From the NCBI GenBank assembly GCA_019510125.1, contig JAEKKX010000005.1:234009-298008 (forward strand): DNA of 64,000 nt, written 5' to 3'. Made by a program: the position numbers and the translations under genes. The notes beneath the pieces were generated by a model. That model had not been told where the DNA came from, searched no databases, and saw only the letters and a list, made by a program, of their open reading frames with translations. Shown piece after piece: positions 47,501-55,586 of this stretch (its first letter is position 1; each line of letters opens with the position of its first letter). Origin of the DNA: Lysobacterales bacterium (lineage in GTDB: Bacteria; Pseudomonadota; Gammaproteobacteria; Xanthomonadales; Xanthomonadaceae).

Positions 47501-47651
47501 CGCGGATCGCGCCGCTGACCTGGGTGGAGGCGATGACGCGCCAGGGGGTTGCGCTGGAGAAGTCGTCGAGGAGGCGGGAGGCGTCGGCGCCGTGGGCGGC
47601 GACGGGCGCGAGGAGGAGCAGCGACGATGCGAGGAACACGCGCGATTTCAT
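44532..47651 (-). CDS. Large secreted putative glycoside hydrolase with carbohydrate-binding N-terminus
   Basis: A 1039-residue exported protein. The signal peptide ends near AAHGA-DAS. Residues ~25-165 form a beta-sandwich resembling a carbohydrate-binding module (DDFSS start, CFDDLRF end). Residues ~175-290 look like a discoidin (F5/8C) domain (WRTLRTVSDSDGG, ARYVAIES). From about 300 a beta-rich region leads to a likely (alpha/alpha)6 barrel at ~560-920 with SWIRDGAMISEALLRMGR, ENDSHGELIFAIAEYARYTGDD and SYWDDFWALRGYKDAVW, which recall inverting glucosidases of the GH15/GH63/GH94 type. Probable catalytic acids lie in these motifs. I cannot assign a family. It is the last gene of the locus on this strand. 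Confidence 0.75.
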   Translation of the reverse strand: MKSRVFLASSLLLLAPVAAHGADASRLLDDFSSATPWRVIASTQVSGAIRADAGALCLDYDFNGVSGYVGLQRDLALDYPDNYRFDLRLRGDSPANDLQFKLIDASGDNVWWVNRPKYAFPHDWTAVRYKRRMIGKAWGPGSDPRLRASAKLEFTLNNSAGGKGTVCFDDLRFTALPADVETPRIVAARATAHGRDAMHAIDGDAAIAWVGGPGTQRLVLDLGAATEFGGLRLDWNGRPAVYAVRASDDGRDWRTLRTVSDSDGGRDWIATPESEARYVAIESRDNAAGLAQATVEPLAFAASPNAFVAAVAQDQPRGRFPRGFSGEQPYWTILGVDGGREQGLIGEDGAIEVAKGGFSLEPFVRVDDTLLDWADVASAQSLEDGFLPIPSVAWTHAAASLRTTAFVDAQADGARTQLVARYALSNPSSVAHDYTLALAVQPFQVNPPGQFLNTTGGVSRIASLAIDDDGRVQVEGVPRVYPGRVPDAAFATAFDAGMASAQLASGAAPASRRVEDATGLASGALLYRWRLAPGESREIDVVVPLGGGAPFCEGDPCGAEQRQRAVADRWRTTLGAVRFTVPAEGQPLVDTLRTALAHQLISRVGPRLQPGTRSYARSWIRDGAMISEALLRMGRSDAVREYLAWYAPYQFDNGKVPCCVDDRGSDPVPENDSHGELIFAIAEYARYTGDDVFLRRMWPHVRAAFDYMEALSASERTEENRARDPAFYGLMPVSISHEGYSAKPMHSYWDDFWALRGYKDAVWIAQRLGEGDAAARMAAARDRFAGDLHASLRAATTRHGIDYLPGAAELGDFDPTSTTIALAPGGEQARLPQDLLHGTFERYWREFAQRRDGQRDWKDYTPYEWRNVGAFVRLGWRDRAWDAVRFFFADRAPQAWNQWGEVVSRTPRKPFFLGDLPHAWVASDFVRSALDLFAYGREDDDALVLAAGIPARWLDGSGVAIDGLRTPQGALGYTLRRTAGALELTLSADTRLPAGGAVLPWPLDDARPGRTTIDGRVATWRAGELAIPPGARRVRIGLR

Positions 47652-47710
47652 CTGAATCGACTACCGATCTGAAAGTAGGTGCGATGCCGTCCCTGGCGCG
47701 ACGTGGCGGG

Positions 47711-47936
47711 CTGCGGATCGCCCGGCCCGTGCATCCATGCACGGGCGTTCAGGCGCGTGCGCGGCAGTGCAGCGCGAGCACGCGCCCTCACCCATGCACG
47801 GGCGTTCGCCCGCGCGCGAGGCATTGCCGCGCAAGGGCTGCCGTGCCGTCCTTGGCGGGACCTGCCGGGCTGCGGATCGCCCGGCCCGTGCATCCCTGCA
47901 CGGGCGTTCGCCCGCGCGCGAGGCAATGCCTCGCAA
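47711..47936. repeat. Three-copy palindromic repeat between permease and large-enzyme genes
   Basis: The 295-bp gap holds three copies of a GC-rich element built around TGCACGGGCGTTC: at about 47711-47750, 47792-47836 and 47871-47936. Copies 1 and 3 share GCGGATCGCCCGGCCCGTGC and are 160 bp apart; each forms an inverted repeat such as CCCGTGCAT-CC-ATGCACGGG. Copies 2 and 3 share GGGCGTTCGCCCGCGCGCGA. It has no similarity to the palindromes at 15-16 kb. No gene is seen here. Confidence 0.75.
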
Positions 47937-47946
47937 GCGCGCGGGC

Positions 47947-48792
47947 TCACCCTTTCACGCTTCCGAGGAGGAGGCCCTGGATGTAGTAGCGTTGCAGGGC
48001 GAGGAACAGCAGCAGGACCGGGGTCACGGTCAGCACCGCACCGGCCATCATCATCTCGACGTCCTGGATGTGCTCGCGCGAGAGCGATGCCAGCGCGACC
48101 GGCAGGGTCTGCTTCGAGGCGTCGGTGAGCACGATCAGCGGCCACATGAAGTCGTTCCAGCTCCCCATGAAGGTGAAGATCGCCAGCGTCACCAGCACCG
48201 GTTTGAGCATCGGCAGCACGATCCGGAAGAAGATCCGCCACTCGCCGGCGCCGTCGATCCGCGCGGCCTCCATCAGTTCGTCGGGGATCGACCGCGCGTA
48301 CTGCCGCACCAGGAAGATGCCGAAGATCGAGGCCAGCCCCGGGATCACCACGCCGGCGTAGCTGTTGACCAGGCCCATCTCCTTGAGCATCAGGAACAGC
48401 GGCAGCATCGCGACCTGCGACGGGATCACCAGCGCCGCCAGCAGCAGCTTGAACAGGCGCTCGCGGCCGGCGAAGCGCAGCTTGGCGAACGCGTAGCCGG
48501 CCATCGCGTTGATCAGCAGCGACAGCAGCGTGATCGCGCTCGACACCAGCACGCTGTTGAGGAAGTAACCGCCCATGCCGATCCGCTGGAACAGCGCGCG
48601 GTAGTTGTCGAGGGTCGGCGCGTCCGGCAGCAGCGGCGGCGGGAAGCGGCTGGCGCCGCCGGCGGGCATGAACGAGACCGACAGCATCCACAGCAGCGGC
48701 GCGAGGCTGAGCAGGGTCAGCGCGACCAGCGCGGCGTGCACCAGCAGCGCATGCCTGCGCGAATCGCCGACGGCGCGGCCGGCGGCGCTCAT
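47947..48792 (-). CDS. ABC sugar-importer permease (MalG type)
   Basis: A 281-residue inner-membrane subunit with six predicted helices (the first near 16-36). The EAA loop that docks on the ATPase reads DELMEAARIDGAGEWRIFF, the MalG/CUT1 form. Its ATG overlaps the stop of the other permease as ATGA. The next gene is separated by the three-copy repeat, so expression may drop there. Confidence 0.93.
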   Translation of the reverse strand: MSAAGRAVGDSRRHALLVHAALVALTLLSLAPLLWMLSVSFMPAGGASRFPPPLLPDAPTLDNYRALFQRIGMGGYFLNSVLVSSAITLLSLLINAMAGYAFAKLRFAGRERLFKLLLAALVIPSQVAMLPLFLMLKEMGLVNSYAGVVIPGLASIFGIFLVRQYARSIPDELMEAARIDGAGEWRIFFRIVLPMLKPVLVTLAIFTFMGSWNDFMWPLIVLTDASKQTLPVALASLSREHIQDVEMMMAGAVLTVTPVLLLFLALQRYYIQGLLLGSVKG

Positions 48793-49667
48793 GCCAGCCC
48801 CCGCCGGCGGCCGAGGCGCAGCATCAGCGTGGTCACCGCGAAGATGATCAGGAACAGCAGGAACGCGACCGCCGAGGCGCGGCCGAGGTTCCACCAGCGG
48901 AAGCCTTCCTCGAACATGAAGTACAGCACGCTGACGGTGCTCTGCAGCGGATCGCCGCGGGTCATCACGTAGGGCTCGGCGAACAACTGGAAGTAGCCGG
49001 CGACGGTGATCACGCCGACCACCATCAGCACCGGCCCGAGCATCGGCAGGGTGATGTGCAGGAACTGCCGCCAGCGGGTCGCGCCGTCGATGCGCGCGGC
49101 CTCGTACAGGTCCTGCGGGATCGCCTGCAGGCCGGCGAGGAAGATCACCATGTTGTAGCCGAAGTTCTTCCACACCGCGAGCAGGATGATCGTCGGCATC
49201 GCCCAGTGCGGATCGCCCAGCCAGTCGATCGGGGCGATGCCGAGGTGCCCCAGCATCCAGTTCACGAGGCCGTAGCGGGTGTGGAACAGGTAGCGCCAGA
49301 TCACCGCCACCGCGACCAGCGTCGTCACCACCGGCGCGAACAGCGCGGTGCGGAAGAACGCGCGGAACCGGGTCGCCGGCGCGTGCAGCAGCAGCGCCGC
49401 GGCGAGCGAGGTCCCGATCGACAGCGGCACCCCGACCAGCACGAAGTAGAACGTGTTGCCCAGCGATTTCCAGAACAGCGGCGTCTGCAGCAGGTCGGCG
49501 TAGTTGTGCAGGCCGACGAAGCGCAGGTTCTTCCAGTCCGCCAGCGCGTAGAGATCGAAGTCGCTGAGGCTGAGCAGCAGCGCCGCCAGCACCGGCAGCC
49601 CGAAGAACACCGCCAGCACGCTCAGCGCCGGCGCGACGAAGGTCCAGGCCGCGAGCCGGCCGTTCAC
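48789..49667 (-). CDS. ABC sugar-importer permease (MalF type)
   Basis: A 292-residue partner permease with six predicted helices. The EAA loop reads QDLYEAARIDGATRWRQFL. The start is GTG at 49667, overlapping the TGA of the binding-protein gene, so the two are translated together; the next ATG would remove the first helix (AAWTFVAPALSVLAVFFGLP). With the MalG-type gene it forms the membrane channel. Confidence 0.92.
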   Translation of the reverse strand: MNGRLAAWTFVAPALSVLAVFFGLPVLAALLLSLSDFDLYALADWKNLRFVGLHNYADLLQTPLFWKSLGNTFYFVLVGVPLSIGTSLAAALLLHAPATRFRAFFRTALFAPVVTTLVAVAVIWRYLFHTRYGLVNWMLGHLGIAPIDWLGDPHWAMPTIILLAVWKNFGYNMVIFLAGLQAIPQDLYEAARIDGATRWRQFLHITLPMLGPVLMVVGVITVAGYFQLFAEPYVMTRGDPLQSTVSVLYFMFEEGFRWWNLGRASAVAFLLFLIIFAVTTLMLRLGRRRGLA

Positions 49668-50947
49668 CGCGCCGCCCCGGCATCGCCCGCGCGCTGCGCC
49701 TCGACCCAGCGCCGCTTCTCGAGCAGGCCGTCCACGGTCGCGTCCAGTTCGCGCACCGCCTGGTCGGGCGGCTCGCCGCCGCGCACCACGCGTTCGCTGG
49801 CCAGCCGCATCTCCTGCACGATCCGCTCCCACTCCAGCACCTTCGGCGTGGGCTTCACCCGTTCGAGCTGGTCGCGGAACGCCGCCGCGTACGGGTCCGC
49901 GCGCAGCGACGGATCGTCCCAGGTGCTGCGCCGCGGCGGCAGGTCGCCGATCTCGGCGTGGAAGCGCCGCTGCACGTCGGGCCGCGACAGGTATTCGATG
50001 AAGGCCCAGGCCTCGGACTTGCGCGCCGAGTGCCGCGAGACGACGAGGCTGGTGCCGCCGGCGATGCCCGCGCCCGGACCGTCCGGTCCCGGCAGCGCGG
50101 CGGTGCCCCAGGCGTCCTTCAGCGCCGGCGGTGCGCGCAGGCGGAATTCGCGGATGTTCCACGGCCCGGAGACGTAGAACACGAACATCCCGTTGAAGAA
50201 TTCGTCCCAGACGTTCGAGATCTGGGTTTCCGACATCGGCGGCGCCCAGCCCTCGCGGAACATGCCGACGTAGAAATCCAGCGCGCGGCGGAAACCGGGG
50301 CTGTCGAGGTTGGCGTGCGCGCCTTTCAGCAGCGGATCGTCCTGCTGCAGCGAAAACGACAGCAACTGCTCGAATTCGTTGAGCGGCAGCAGGATCGCGT
50401 AGCGGTCGCGGCCGCGCTGCCGCTTGATCGCCGCCATCTGCGCCTCCCACTCCGCCCAGGTGCGCGGCGGCGCGCTGAAACCGGCCTGCGCCAGCAGGTC
50501 CTTGCGATAGAAGATCAGCCGCGTGTCGACGTACCACGGGATGCCGTACAGGCCGCCGTCGACGACGTTGGTGTCCCAGATGCCGGGGAAGTAGTCGGAC
50601 GCGACCACGGTCTTCGAGCGATCGACGTACGGCTGCAGCGGCTCCAGCGCATGCAGTTCGGCGAACTCGGGCATCCACGTGTTGCCGAGCTGGAACACGT
50701 CCGGCAGCGCATCGGCGGCGTAGGCGGTCAGCAGCTTCTCGTGCGCGGCGGTCCACGCGACCTGCTGGACCTCGACGCGGATGCCGGGATGCTCGCGCTC
50801 GAACTCGGGGATCAGCGCGCCGACGATCTCGGCCTCGCGCCCCATCGCCCAGAAATGCAGCACCGTCCCCTTCCCCGCCCGCTCGCAGCCCGCCGACGCC
50901 AGCAGGGCGCACAGCAGCACGAGGCAGACGGAGGCGAGACGACGCAT
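49664..50947 (-). CDS. Sugar-binding lipoprotein of the ABC importer
   Basis: A 427-residue extracellular solute-binding protein of the MalE/CUT1 group. The lipobox LLASAGC puts the lipid on Cys21, so it is held at a membrane facing the periplasm. HFWAMGREAEIVGALIPEFE and AGGTSLVVSRHSARKSEAWA are typical lobe-closing segments. Nine bases separate it from the GH144-like gene upstream and it overlaps the permease, so the order GH144, binding protein, permeases is one operon. Ligand is inferred to be a beta-gluco-oligosaccharide. Confidence 0.92.
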   Translation of the reverse strand: MRRLASVCLVLLCALLASAGCERAGKGTVLHFWAMGREAEIVGALIPEFEREHPGIRVEVQQVAWTAAHEKLLTAYAADALPDVFQLGNTWMPEFAELHALEPLQPYVDRSKTVVASDYFPGIWDTNVVDGGLYGIPWYVDTRLIFYRKDLLAQAGFSAPPRTWAEWEAQMAAIKRQRGRDRYAILLPLNEFEQLLSFSLQQDDPLLKGAHANLDSPGFRRALDFYVGMFREGWAPPMSETQISNVWDEFFNGMFVFYVSGPWNIREFRLRAPPALKDAWGTAALPGPDGPGAGIAGGTSLVVSRHSARKSEAWAFIEYLSRPDVQRRFHAEIGDLPPRRSTWDDPSLRADPYAAAFRDQLERVKPTPKVLEWERIVQEMRLASERVVRGGEPPDQAVRELDATVDGLLEKRRWVEAQRAGDAGAAR

Positions 50948-50956
50948 CCCGGCACC

Positions 50957-52444
50957 TTATCGCGACGGCGTCGCGGCGGCGACCGGCGCGTCCAGCCAGC
51001 CGCCGGTGAAGCCGGCGCGCTGCAGGCCGAGGCGGATGTGCGGATTGCGCTTCATCGTCTCCCAGACCAGGCCGTCGCGCTGGTTCGCGATCATCGCGAG
51101 GATCGGTCCCTGGTCGATCCCGAGATGGTCGCTGGCGAACCAGCCCTTGCCGGGCACGACCCGCCCGGTGACCAGCGGCACGTCGTACTCGAAGCTGGGG
51201 TTGAACGCGTCGAGGAAGCCGTAGCGGTCGTACAGCTCGGCGCCGTAACGCGCATGCATCGCCTCCGCGGCGGGCACCACGACCTCGGGCGCGAACGGCA
51301 GCGAGCCGAGCGCCGCGGTCGGCGCCAGCGTGCCGTCGTCGAACCCGTCGACCTTGCCGGCGCCGCGCGCGCTGTAGCCTCGGAATTCGCGCGGCTCGCC
51401 GCGATACGACTGCCGCGTGCCCTGCGGGCCGTCGCAGGCGGTGAGCCCCCAGACGTCGCCGTCGTAGCCGCGCCAGCCCATCGGATTGGCGATCGCGTAG
51501 GCCCGCTGCGCGAGCGTCGCCCGTCGGCTGTTCTCGAAATAGTCGAAACCCTTCCCGCGCATGTACGCATCGCGGATGCCGCGGAAATCGATCCAGACGT
51601 GGCTGTACTGGTGTCCGAACATCGGCGCGAACCCCAGGTGGGTCTGGCCCTCGAACGTACCCCAGGTCCGGTCGTACTCGCGCGTCCACGCCTGCCAGGC
51701 GTCCGCCGCGACCGGGTGGGTCGGCGAGCCCAGCGCCAGCACGTAGACCAGCATCGCCTCGTTGTAGCCGCGCCAGTCGTGGCCGATGAAGCCGTGCTCG
51801 GGCGACCAGCCCATGCCGATCGCCGGCGGGCGCGGCTGCATCCAGTCCCACTCGACGCGCCGGTACAGCGCCTCGGCGATGTCGCGGATCTCGGCTTCGA
51901 CCGGATCGTCGCGGTCGTAATAGCTCTGCGCGAACAGCACGCCCATCATCAGCAGGCCGGTGTCGACGCTCGACAGTTCGACCCAACTGTCGAAGCGCTC
52001 GCCGCGCTGCATGTCGAGGAAGTGGTAGTAGAAGCCGCGATAGGCCGACTTGCCGCGCGCCTCGGGCCCGGCCGGCGCGTCGCGCAGGAAGCGCAGCGAC
52101 GCGCGCGTGCGTTCGGCCGCCTGCGCGCGCGCGACCCAGCCGCGCTCGACGCCGACCGGATAGGCGGTCAGCGCGAAACCGATCGCGGCGACGCTGGAGA
52201 ACGGACGCGACGGATGACGATCCGGCGCGAGCCCGGTCCCGGCCGGGGTCGTCTCCCAGAAATAATCGAACGTGCGCCGCTCGATGTCGTCGAACAGGGG
52301 CGGCAGCGGCCGCCCCGCGGAGGAAGAAGAAGTCGCCGGGACCGGGGTCGGCGCCGCCTGGGGGACGAGGCGGCAACCCGGGGCCACGGAGAGAGAAAGG
52401 CACAGCCCCAGCCCGGCGATGAAGCGAAACGACCTGCGTATCAA
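50957..52444 (-). CDS. GH144-like endo-beta-1,2-glucanase (Glycoamylase-domain) lipoprotein
   Basis: A 495-residue (alpha/alpha)6 protein of the Pfam Glycoamylase domain, whose characterised bacterial members (GH144) cut beta-1,2-glucan into sophoro-oligosaccharides. Conserved segments include RTFDYFWE, SVDTGLLMMG, GHDWRGYNEAM, YSHVWIDFRGIRD and SDHLGIDQGPI. The N-terminal signal ends with APGC (Cys24), a tolerable lipobox. The start is TTG at 52444: no ATG fits, and GGGAG lies 6 bp upstream. Substrate is inferred from the family. It follows the receptor gene after a 58-bp gap with a strong hairpin. Confidence 0.8.
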   Translation of the reverse strand: MIRRSFRFIAGLGLCLSLSVAPGCRLVPQAAPTPVPATSSSSAGRPLPPLFDDIERRTFDYFWETTPAGTGLAPDRHPSRPFSSVAAIGFALTAYPVGVERGWVARAQAAERTRASLRFLRDAPAGPEARGKSAYRGFYYHFLDMQRGERFDSWVELSSVDTGLLMMGVLFAQSYYDRDDPVEAEIRDIAEALYRRVEWDWMQPRPPAIGMGWSPEHGFIGHDWRGYNEAMLVYVLALGSPTHPVAADAWQAWTREYDRTWGTFEGQTHLGFAPMFGHQYSHVWIDFRGIRDAYMRGKGFDYFENSRRATLAQRAYAIANPMGWRGYDGDVWGLTACDGPQGTRQSYRGEPREFRGYSARGAGKVDGFDDGTLAPTAALGSLPFAPEVVVPAAEAMHARYGAELYDRYGFLDAFNPSFEYDVPLVTGRVVPGKGWFASDHLGIDQGPILAMIANQRDGLVWETMKRNPHIRLGLQRAGFTGGWLDAPVAAATPSR

Positions 52445-52468
52445 AACGTGCTCCCGTTGCGGGGAAGT

Positions 52469-52494
52469 CCCGCCCGGCGGAGGCGCCGGGCGGG
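52469..52494 (-). promoter_or_regulatory. Intercistronic hairpin between receptor and GH144-like genes
   Basis: Perfect 11-pair GC stem CCCGCCCGGCG / CGCCGGGCGGG with a 4-base loop, 8 bp past the receptor stop and 25 bp before the TTG. No U tract follows, so it more likely shields the receptor mRNA 3' end and reduces downstream expression than ends transcription. Confidence 0.55.
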
Positions 52495-52502
52495 TGAGGC
52501 GG

Positions 52503-55481
52503 TCACCAGACCAGTCCCAGCGTCAGCTTGAACTGGCGGGTGCGGTAGGACGCGTCGTTGGGCTTGCCGAAGTTGAGGTTCGCATCGCCCGGGCCGCCCC
52601 ACCAGTCGTCGTAGCCGGTGTAGTTGGTCCAGTTGAACACGTTGAACACGTCGGCGCGGAGCCTGAGTTTCAGGTCGGTGCCGGTATCCCACTGCTTCTC
52701 CATCGCCAGGTCGAAGTATTTCTCGCCGAACGTGCCGTTCGGCGTGTACTGGTCGAAACTGCAGTCGTTCCACGACGGCGCGTCGTAGCAGTTGACGCCG
52801 TAGCGCGGCGCCGGCGTCGCCAGCGTCAGCTTCGCGGAGAACGTCAGGTCGTCCCAGGGCTCGTAGATCCCGGTCATCACCAGGCGGTGCGGCGACACGC
52901 CCCCCGCCTTCTTCCAGCCGAAGCCCGAAAGCGTCGGATAGTCGAGGGCGTAGTGTTCGCCGAACTGGCGGTTTTCCTTCGCGTCGGTGTAGGTGTACGC
53001 CAGCGTCGCGCCCCACCTCGAGGCTTTCGTGAACGGCTTTTCGAGGCTCACCAGCAGCGCGTTGGACCGCGTCTCGATGCCGTTGGTGCCCAGGATCAGC
53101 GAACCGAAGCCCGGCACGCCGAAGCTCCACGGCGGGCCCCAGGTCGTTCCGGTGTCGAAGAAGGCGCCGTTCGGCCGGCGGTTGCCCAGCAGGTAGGCGA
53201 AGCCGTCATGGCTCTCGATCCGCGACAGCGTCACCGAAGATGTCCACGACTGCCCCCACAGATCGAACGCATTGCGCATGCCGAGGCTGAACTGGTCGGA
53301 ATACGGCGTCTTGAGATCGTTGTTGAGCATGTCGATCTCGCGGCCGGCGCCGGACACCGAAGCCAGCGCGCGCAGCGTGTCCGGATTGAGGTAGGCGGGA
53401 TTCCAGGCCAGGCAATCGCCGACCCCGACCGTGCAGGGATGCAGCGCCGTGTTGAACCGAAGCGCCGTGGTCGGGAACGTCGCCTTGGTGGCTTCCAGTT
53501 GCAGCCAGTCGTACAGGTTGCGGTCGTAGGAGCGGCCGGCGCCGCCGAAGACGACGTGGCGCTGGTCGCCGGTGAGGTCGTACGAGAAGCCGAGCCTCGG
53601 CTGCCACTGACCCTTGAAATCGCTGCGGTTGTGGCCGTTGCTGATGTAGTCGTTGATGTCGATGCCGCCGAGCGCGAGGGTCTGGGCGTAGGTCTGGGTG
53701 CCGTTGCCGCGCGGATCGACCGCGTTCAGCGCCGCGACGACGCTCGCCGGGGTCACGTAATCGGTGTACGACGGATTCTGCTCGTAGTCCCAGCGCAGGC
53801 CGAGGTTGAGGGTCAGCTTGTCGGTGACGTCCCAGTCGTCCTGGAAATAGACTCCGAACTGCTTGTTCTTGCTCGACACGCTGCCGGCGGCCACGCCCGG
53901 GAGCCCGGTGCCGAACTCCACGCGCCACGGCTCGGCGAGGTTGCCGTTGATGTCGTAGTAGAACTGCGGATTGAACGCGTTCTGCTCCGTCGTCTCGAGG
54001 GTCACCGCCTTGTACTTGATGCCGGCCTTGAAGGTGTGGCCGGCGAGGCCGGTGAAGGTCAGGTCGTCCTGGAAGGACCAGCCCTTCTGGCCCTTGTTCT
54101 GGAAGTTGCGGCCGCCGCCGGTCTGCAGCACGTTCTGGTTGTCGTCCGTATTGCTCGGATTCCTCCAGGTCAGCACGTAGCCGTTCCCGAAATTCACCGG
54201 TCGCGGCGAATAGAACGCATCCTCGTGGGTCAGGTGGGCGTCGTTCAGCCAATCGCCCAGGGTGAGCTGGTAACGCAGGTCGTAGCGGGTCTCGTCGTTG
54301 CTCTTGTCGGCGCCGTGGTCGTAGGCCTCGTTGCCGCCGACGCTGGTGATCTCGGATTCGGAGCGGCGCCGTGCGCTGAATTCGAAGTAATGGCTGTCGC
54401 CGATCGACCAGTCGATCTTGCCGAAATACAGGTCCTCGTTGAACGGCACGCTGACCGGGCCGACCAGCGACTGGAACTGTGCGGGAAGCGTGCTGGCGGT
54501 GAAGCCGGCGCCGGGCACGACCGTTCTCGGGCGTTCGAACTCCTTCGATTCGTAGGTCACGAAGAAATGCGCGACATCCTTGACGATCGGCCCACCGAAC
54601 GAAGCCCCGAACTGGGTTTCGCCCGTTTCCGTCTTCCTGCCGCTGCGGTCCTCGAACACGTTCGCCTCGCGCCACGAGGTCAGCGTCTTGTCCCAGAAGA
54701 AGCTGCCGTCGAAGTCGTTGGTGCCGCTGCGGGTCTGGGCGACGATGGCCGCGCTGCTGAGCTGGTCGAACTCGGCCTTGTAGTTCTGGGTGATGACCTT
54801 GAACTCGCCGACCGCCAACTGCGGGAACGGATTGCCCGAGGAGGAATCCTGGCCGGTCACGCCCCCCTGCAGCACGTAGTTCTTCTGGCCGACGCCGTCG
54901 ATGAACACGTTGATGTTGTTGGCGCTCTGCGCACCGCTGCGCAGTTGCGTTTCGCCGTTGTTGTTCTTGACGAACTGCACCCCGGGCACGATGTCCGCAT
55001 AGGCCAGGAAGTTGCGCGAAGCCTGCGGCAGCGCCTCGATCTGGCGGGTGCTGACGTAACCGGAAACCTCCGAGGTCTTCGTCTCGGTGAGCAGCGTCCC
55101 CACCACCTTCACCGTATCCAGGTCGTTCGCCCCGCCCGCCTCGCCGGCGACCTTGTCGGCGTCGAGGGTCACCGTCTCGCCGATGCGCAGGACGACGTCG
55201 CGGCTACTGGTCTGGCCGCCGGATTCGACGCTGACGCGATAGGTGCCCGGCGGCAGGCCGGGCAGCGTGTAGCCGCCGCTGCCGGCCGCGACGCTGCGGG
55301 TGAAACCGGTGTCGACGTTGGTCGCCGTGATCTTGGTGTCCGCCGCGGCCTGGCCGCGGAGCGTGGCGCCGGTGGACTGCGCGAACGCGACGGGCACGCC
55401 GGCCAGCAGGCAGCCGGCGAGCGCGACGCTGAGCAGCGAGCGCTGGAACCGGCGAGGTGTCTGACGACGAGTGTGGTTCAT
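52503..55481 (-). CDS. TonB-dependent receptor with N-terminal carboxypeptidase-regulatory-like domain
   Basis: A 992-residue outer-membrane transporter. A signal peptide ends at AFA-QS near residue 34. Residues ~38-105 form a CarboxypepD_reg-like beta-sandwich (GGYTLPGLPPGTYRVSVES), then the plug (VSGYVSTRQIEALPQASRNF) and a long barrel ending in LTLGLVW. This Oar-like layout is common among xanthomonad receptors for oligosaccharides. A Shine-Dalgarno GGGAGG precedes the ATG. A LacI-type operator lies 59 bp upstream. Uptake of a glucan fragment is inferred from neighbours. Confidence 0.92.
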   Translation of the reverse strand: MNHTRRQTPRRFQRSLLSVALAGCLLAGVPVAFAQSTGATLRGQAAADTKITATNVDTGFTRSVAAGSGGYTLPGLPPGTYRVSVESGGQTSSRDVVLRIGETVTLDADKVAGEAGGANDLDTVKVVGTLLTETKTSEVSGYVSTRQIEALPQASRNFLAYADIVPGVQFVKNNNGETQLRSGAQSANNINVFIDGVGQKNYVLQGGVTGQDSSSGNPFPQLAVGEFKVITQNYKAEFDQLSSAAIVAQTRSGTNDFDGSFFWDKTLTSWREANVFEDRSGRKTETGETQFGASFGGPIVKDVAHFFVTYESKEFERPRTVVPGAGFTASTLPAQFQSLVGPVSVPFNEDLYFGKIDWSIGDSHYFEFSARRRSESEITSVGGNEAYDHGADKSNDETRYDLRYQLTLGDWLNDAHLTHEDAFYSPRPVNFGNGYVLTWRNPSNTDDNQNVLQTGGGRNFQNKGQKGWSFQDDLTFTGLAGHTFKAGIKYKAVTLETTEQNAFNPQFYYDINGNLAEPWRVEFGTGLPGVAAGSVSSKNKQFGVYFQDDWDVTDKLTLNLGLRWDYEQNPSYTDYVTPASVVAALNAVDPRGNGTQTYAQTLALGGIDINDYISNGHNRSDFKGQWQPRLGFSYDLTGDQRHVVFGGAGRSYDRNLYDWLQLEATKATFPTTALRFNTALHPCTVGVGDCLAWNPAYLNPDTLRALASVSGAGREIDMLNNDLKTPYSDQFSLGMRNAFDLWGQSWTSSVTLSRIESHDGFAYLLGNRRPNGAFFDTGTTWGPPWSFGVPGFGSLILGTNGIETRSNALLVSLEKPFTKASRWGATLAYTYTDAKENRQFGEHYALDYPTLSGFGWKKAGGVSPHRLVMTGIYEPWDDLTFSAKLTLATPAPRYGVNCYDAPSWNDCSFDQYTPNGTFGEKYFDLAMEKQWDTGTDLKLRLRADVFNVFNWTNYTGYDDWWGGPGDANLNFGKPNDASYRTRQFKLTLGLVW

Positions 55482-55539
55482 GACTGCGCCCCTCCCGAGG
55501 GCATGCGAAGCAAAGGTTGATCGAATCGTGGGTCTTGCC

Positions 55540-55553
55540 TGTAAACGGTTACA
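55540..55553 (-). promoter_or_regulatory. LacI-type operator TGTAAACGGTTACA upstream of the receptor gene
   Basis: Near-perfect 14-bp palindrome, one base different from the GH1 site. On the minus strand its end gives TTTACA, a good -35, so bound repressor would occlude the promoter of the receptor operon. Confidence 0.8.
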
Positions 55554-55562
55554 TCGCGTTCC

Positions 55563-55586
55563 AAAAAAAAGCCCCCTGGGTCCTGC
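55563..55586 (-). terminator. Possible terminator of the lacI-type gene
   Basis: Reading on the minus strand, the repressor stop is followed by AGGGGGC and eight T (55570-55563). The hairpin part is weak, so only the U tract supports this. Confidence 0.3.
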
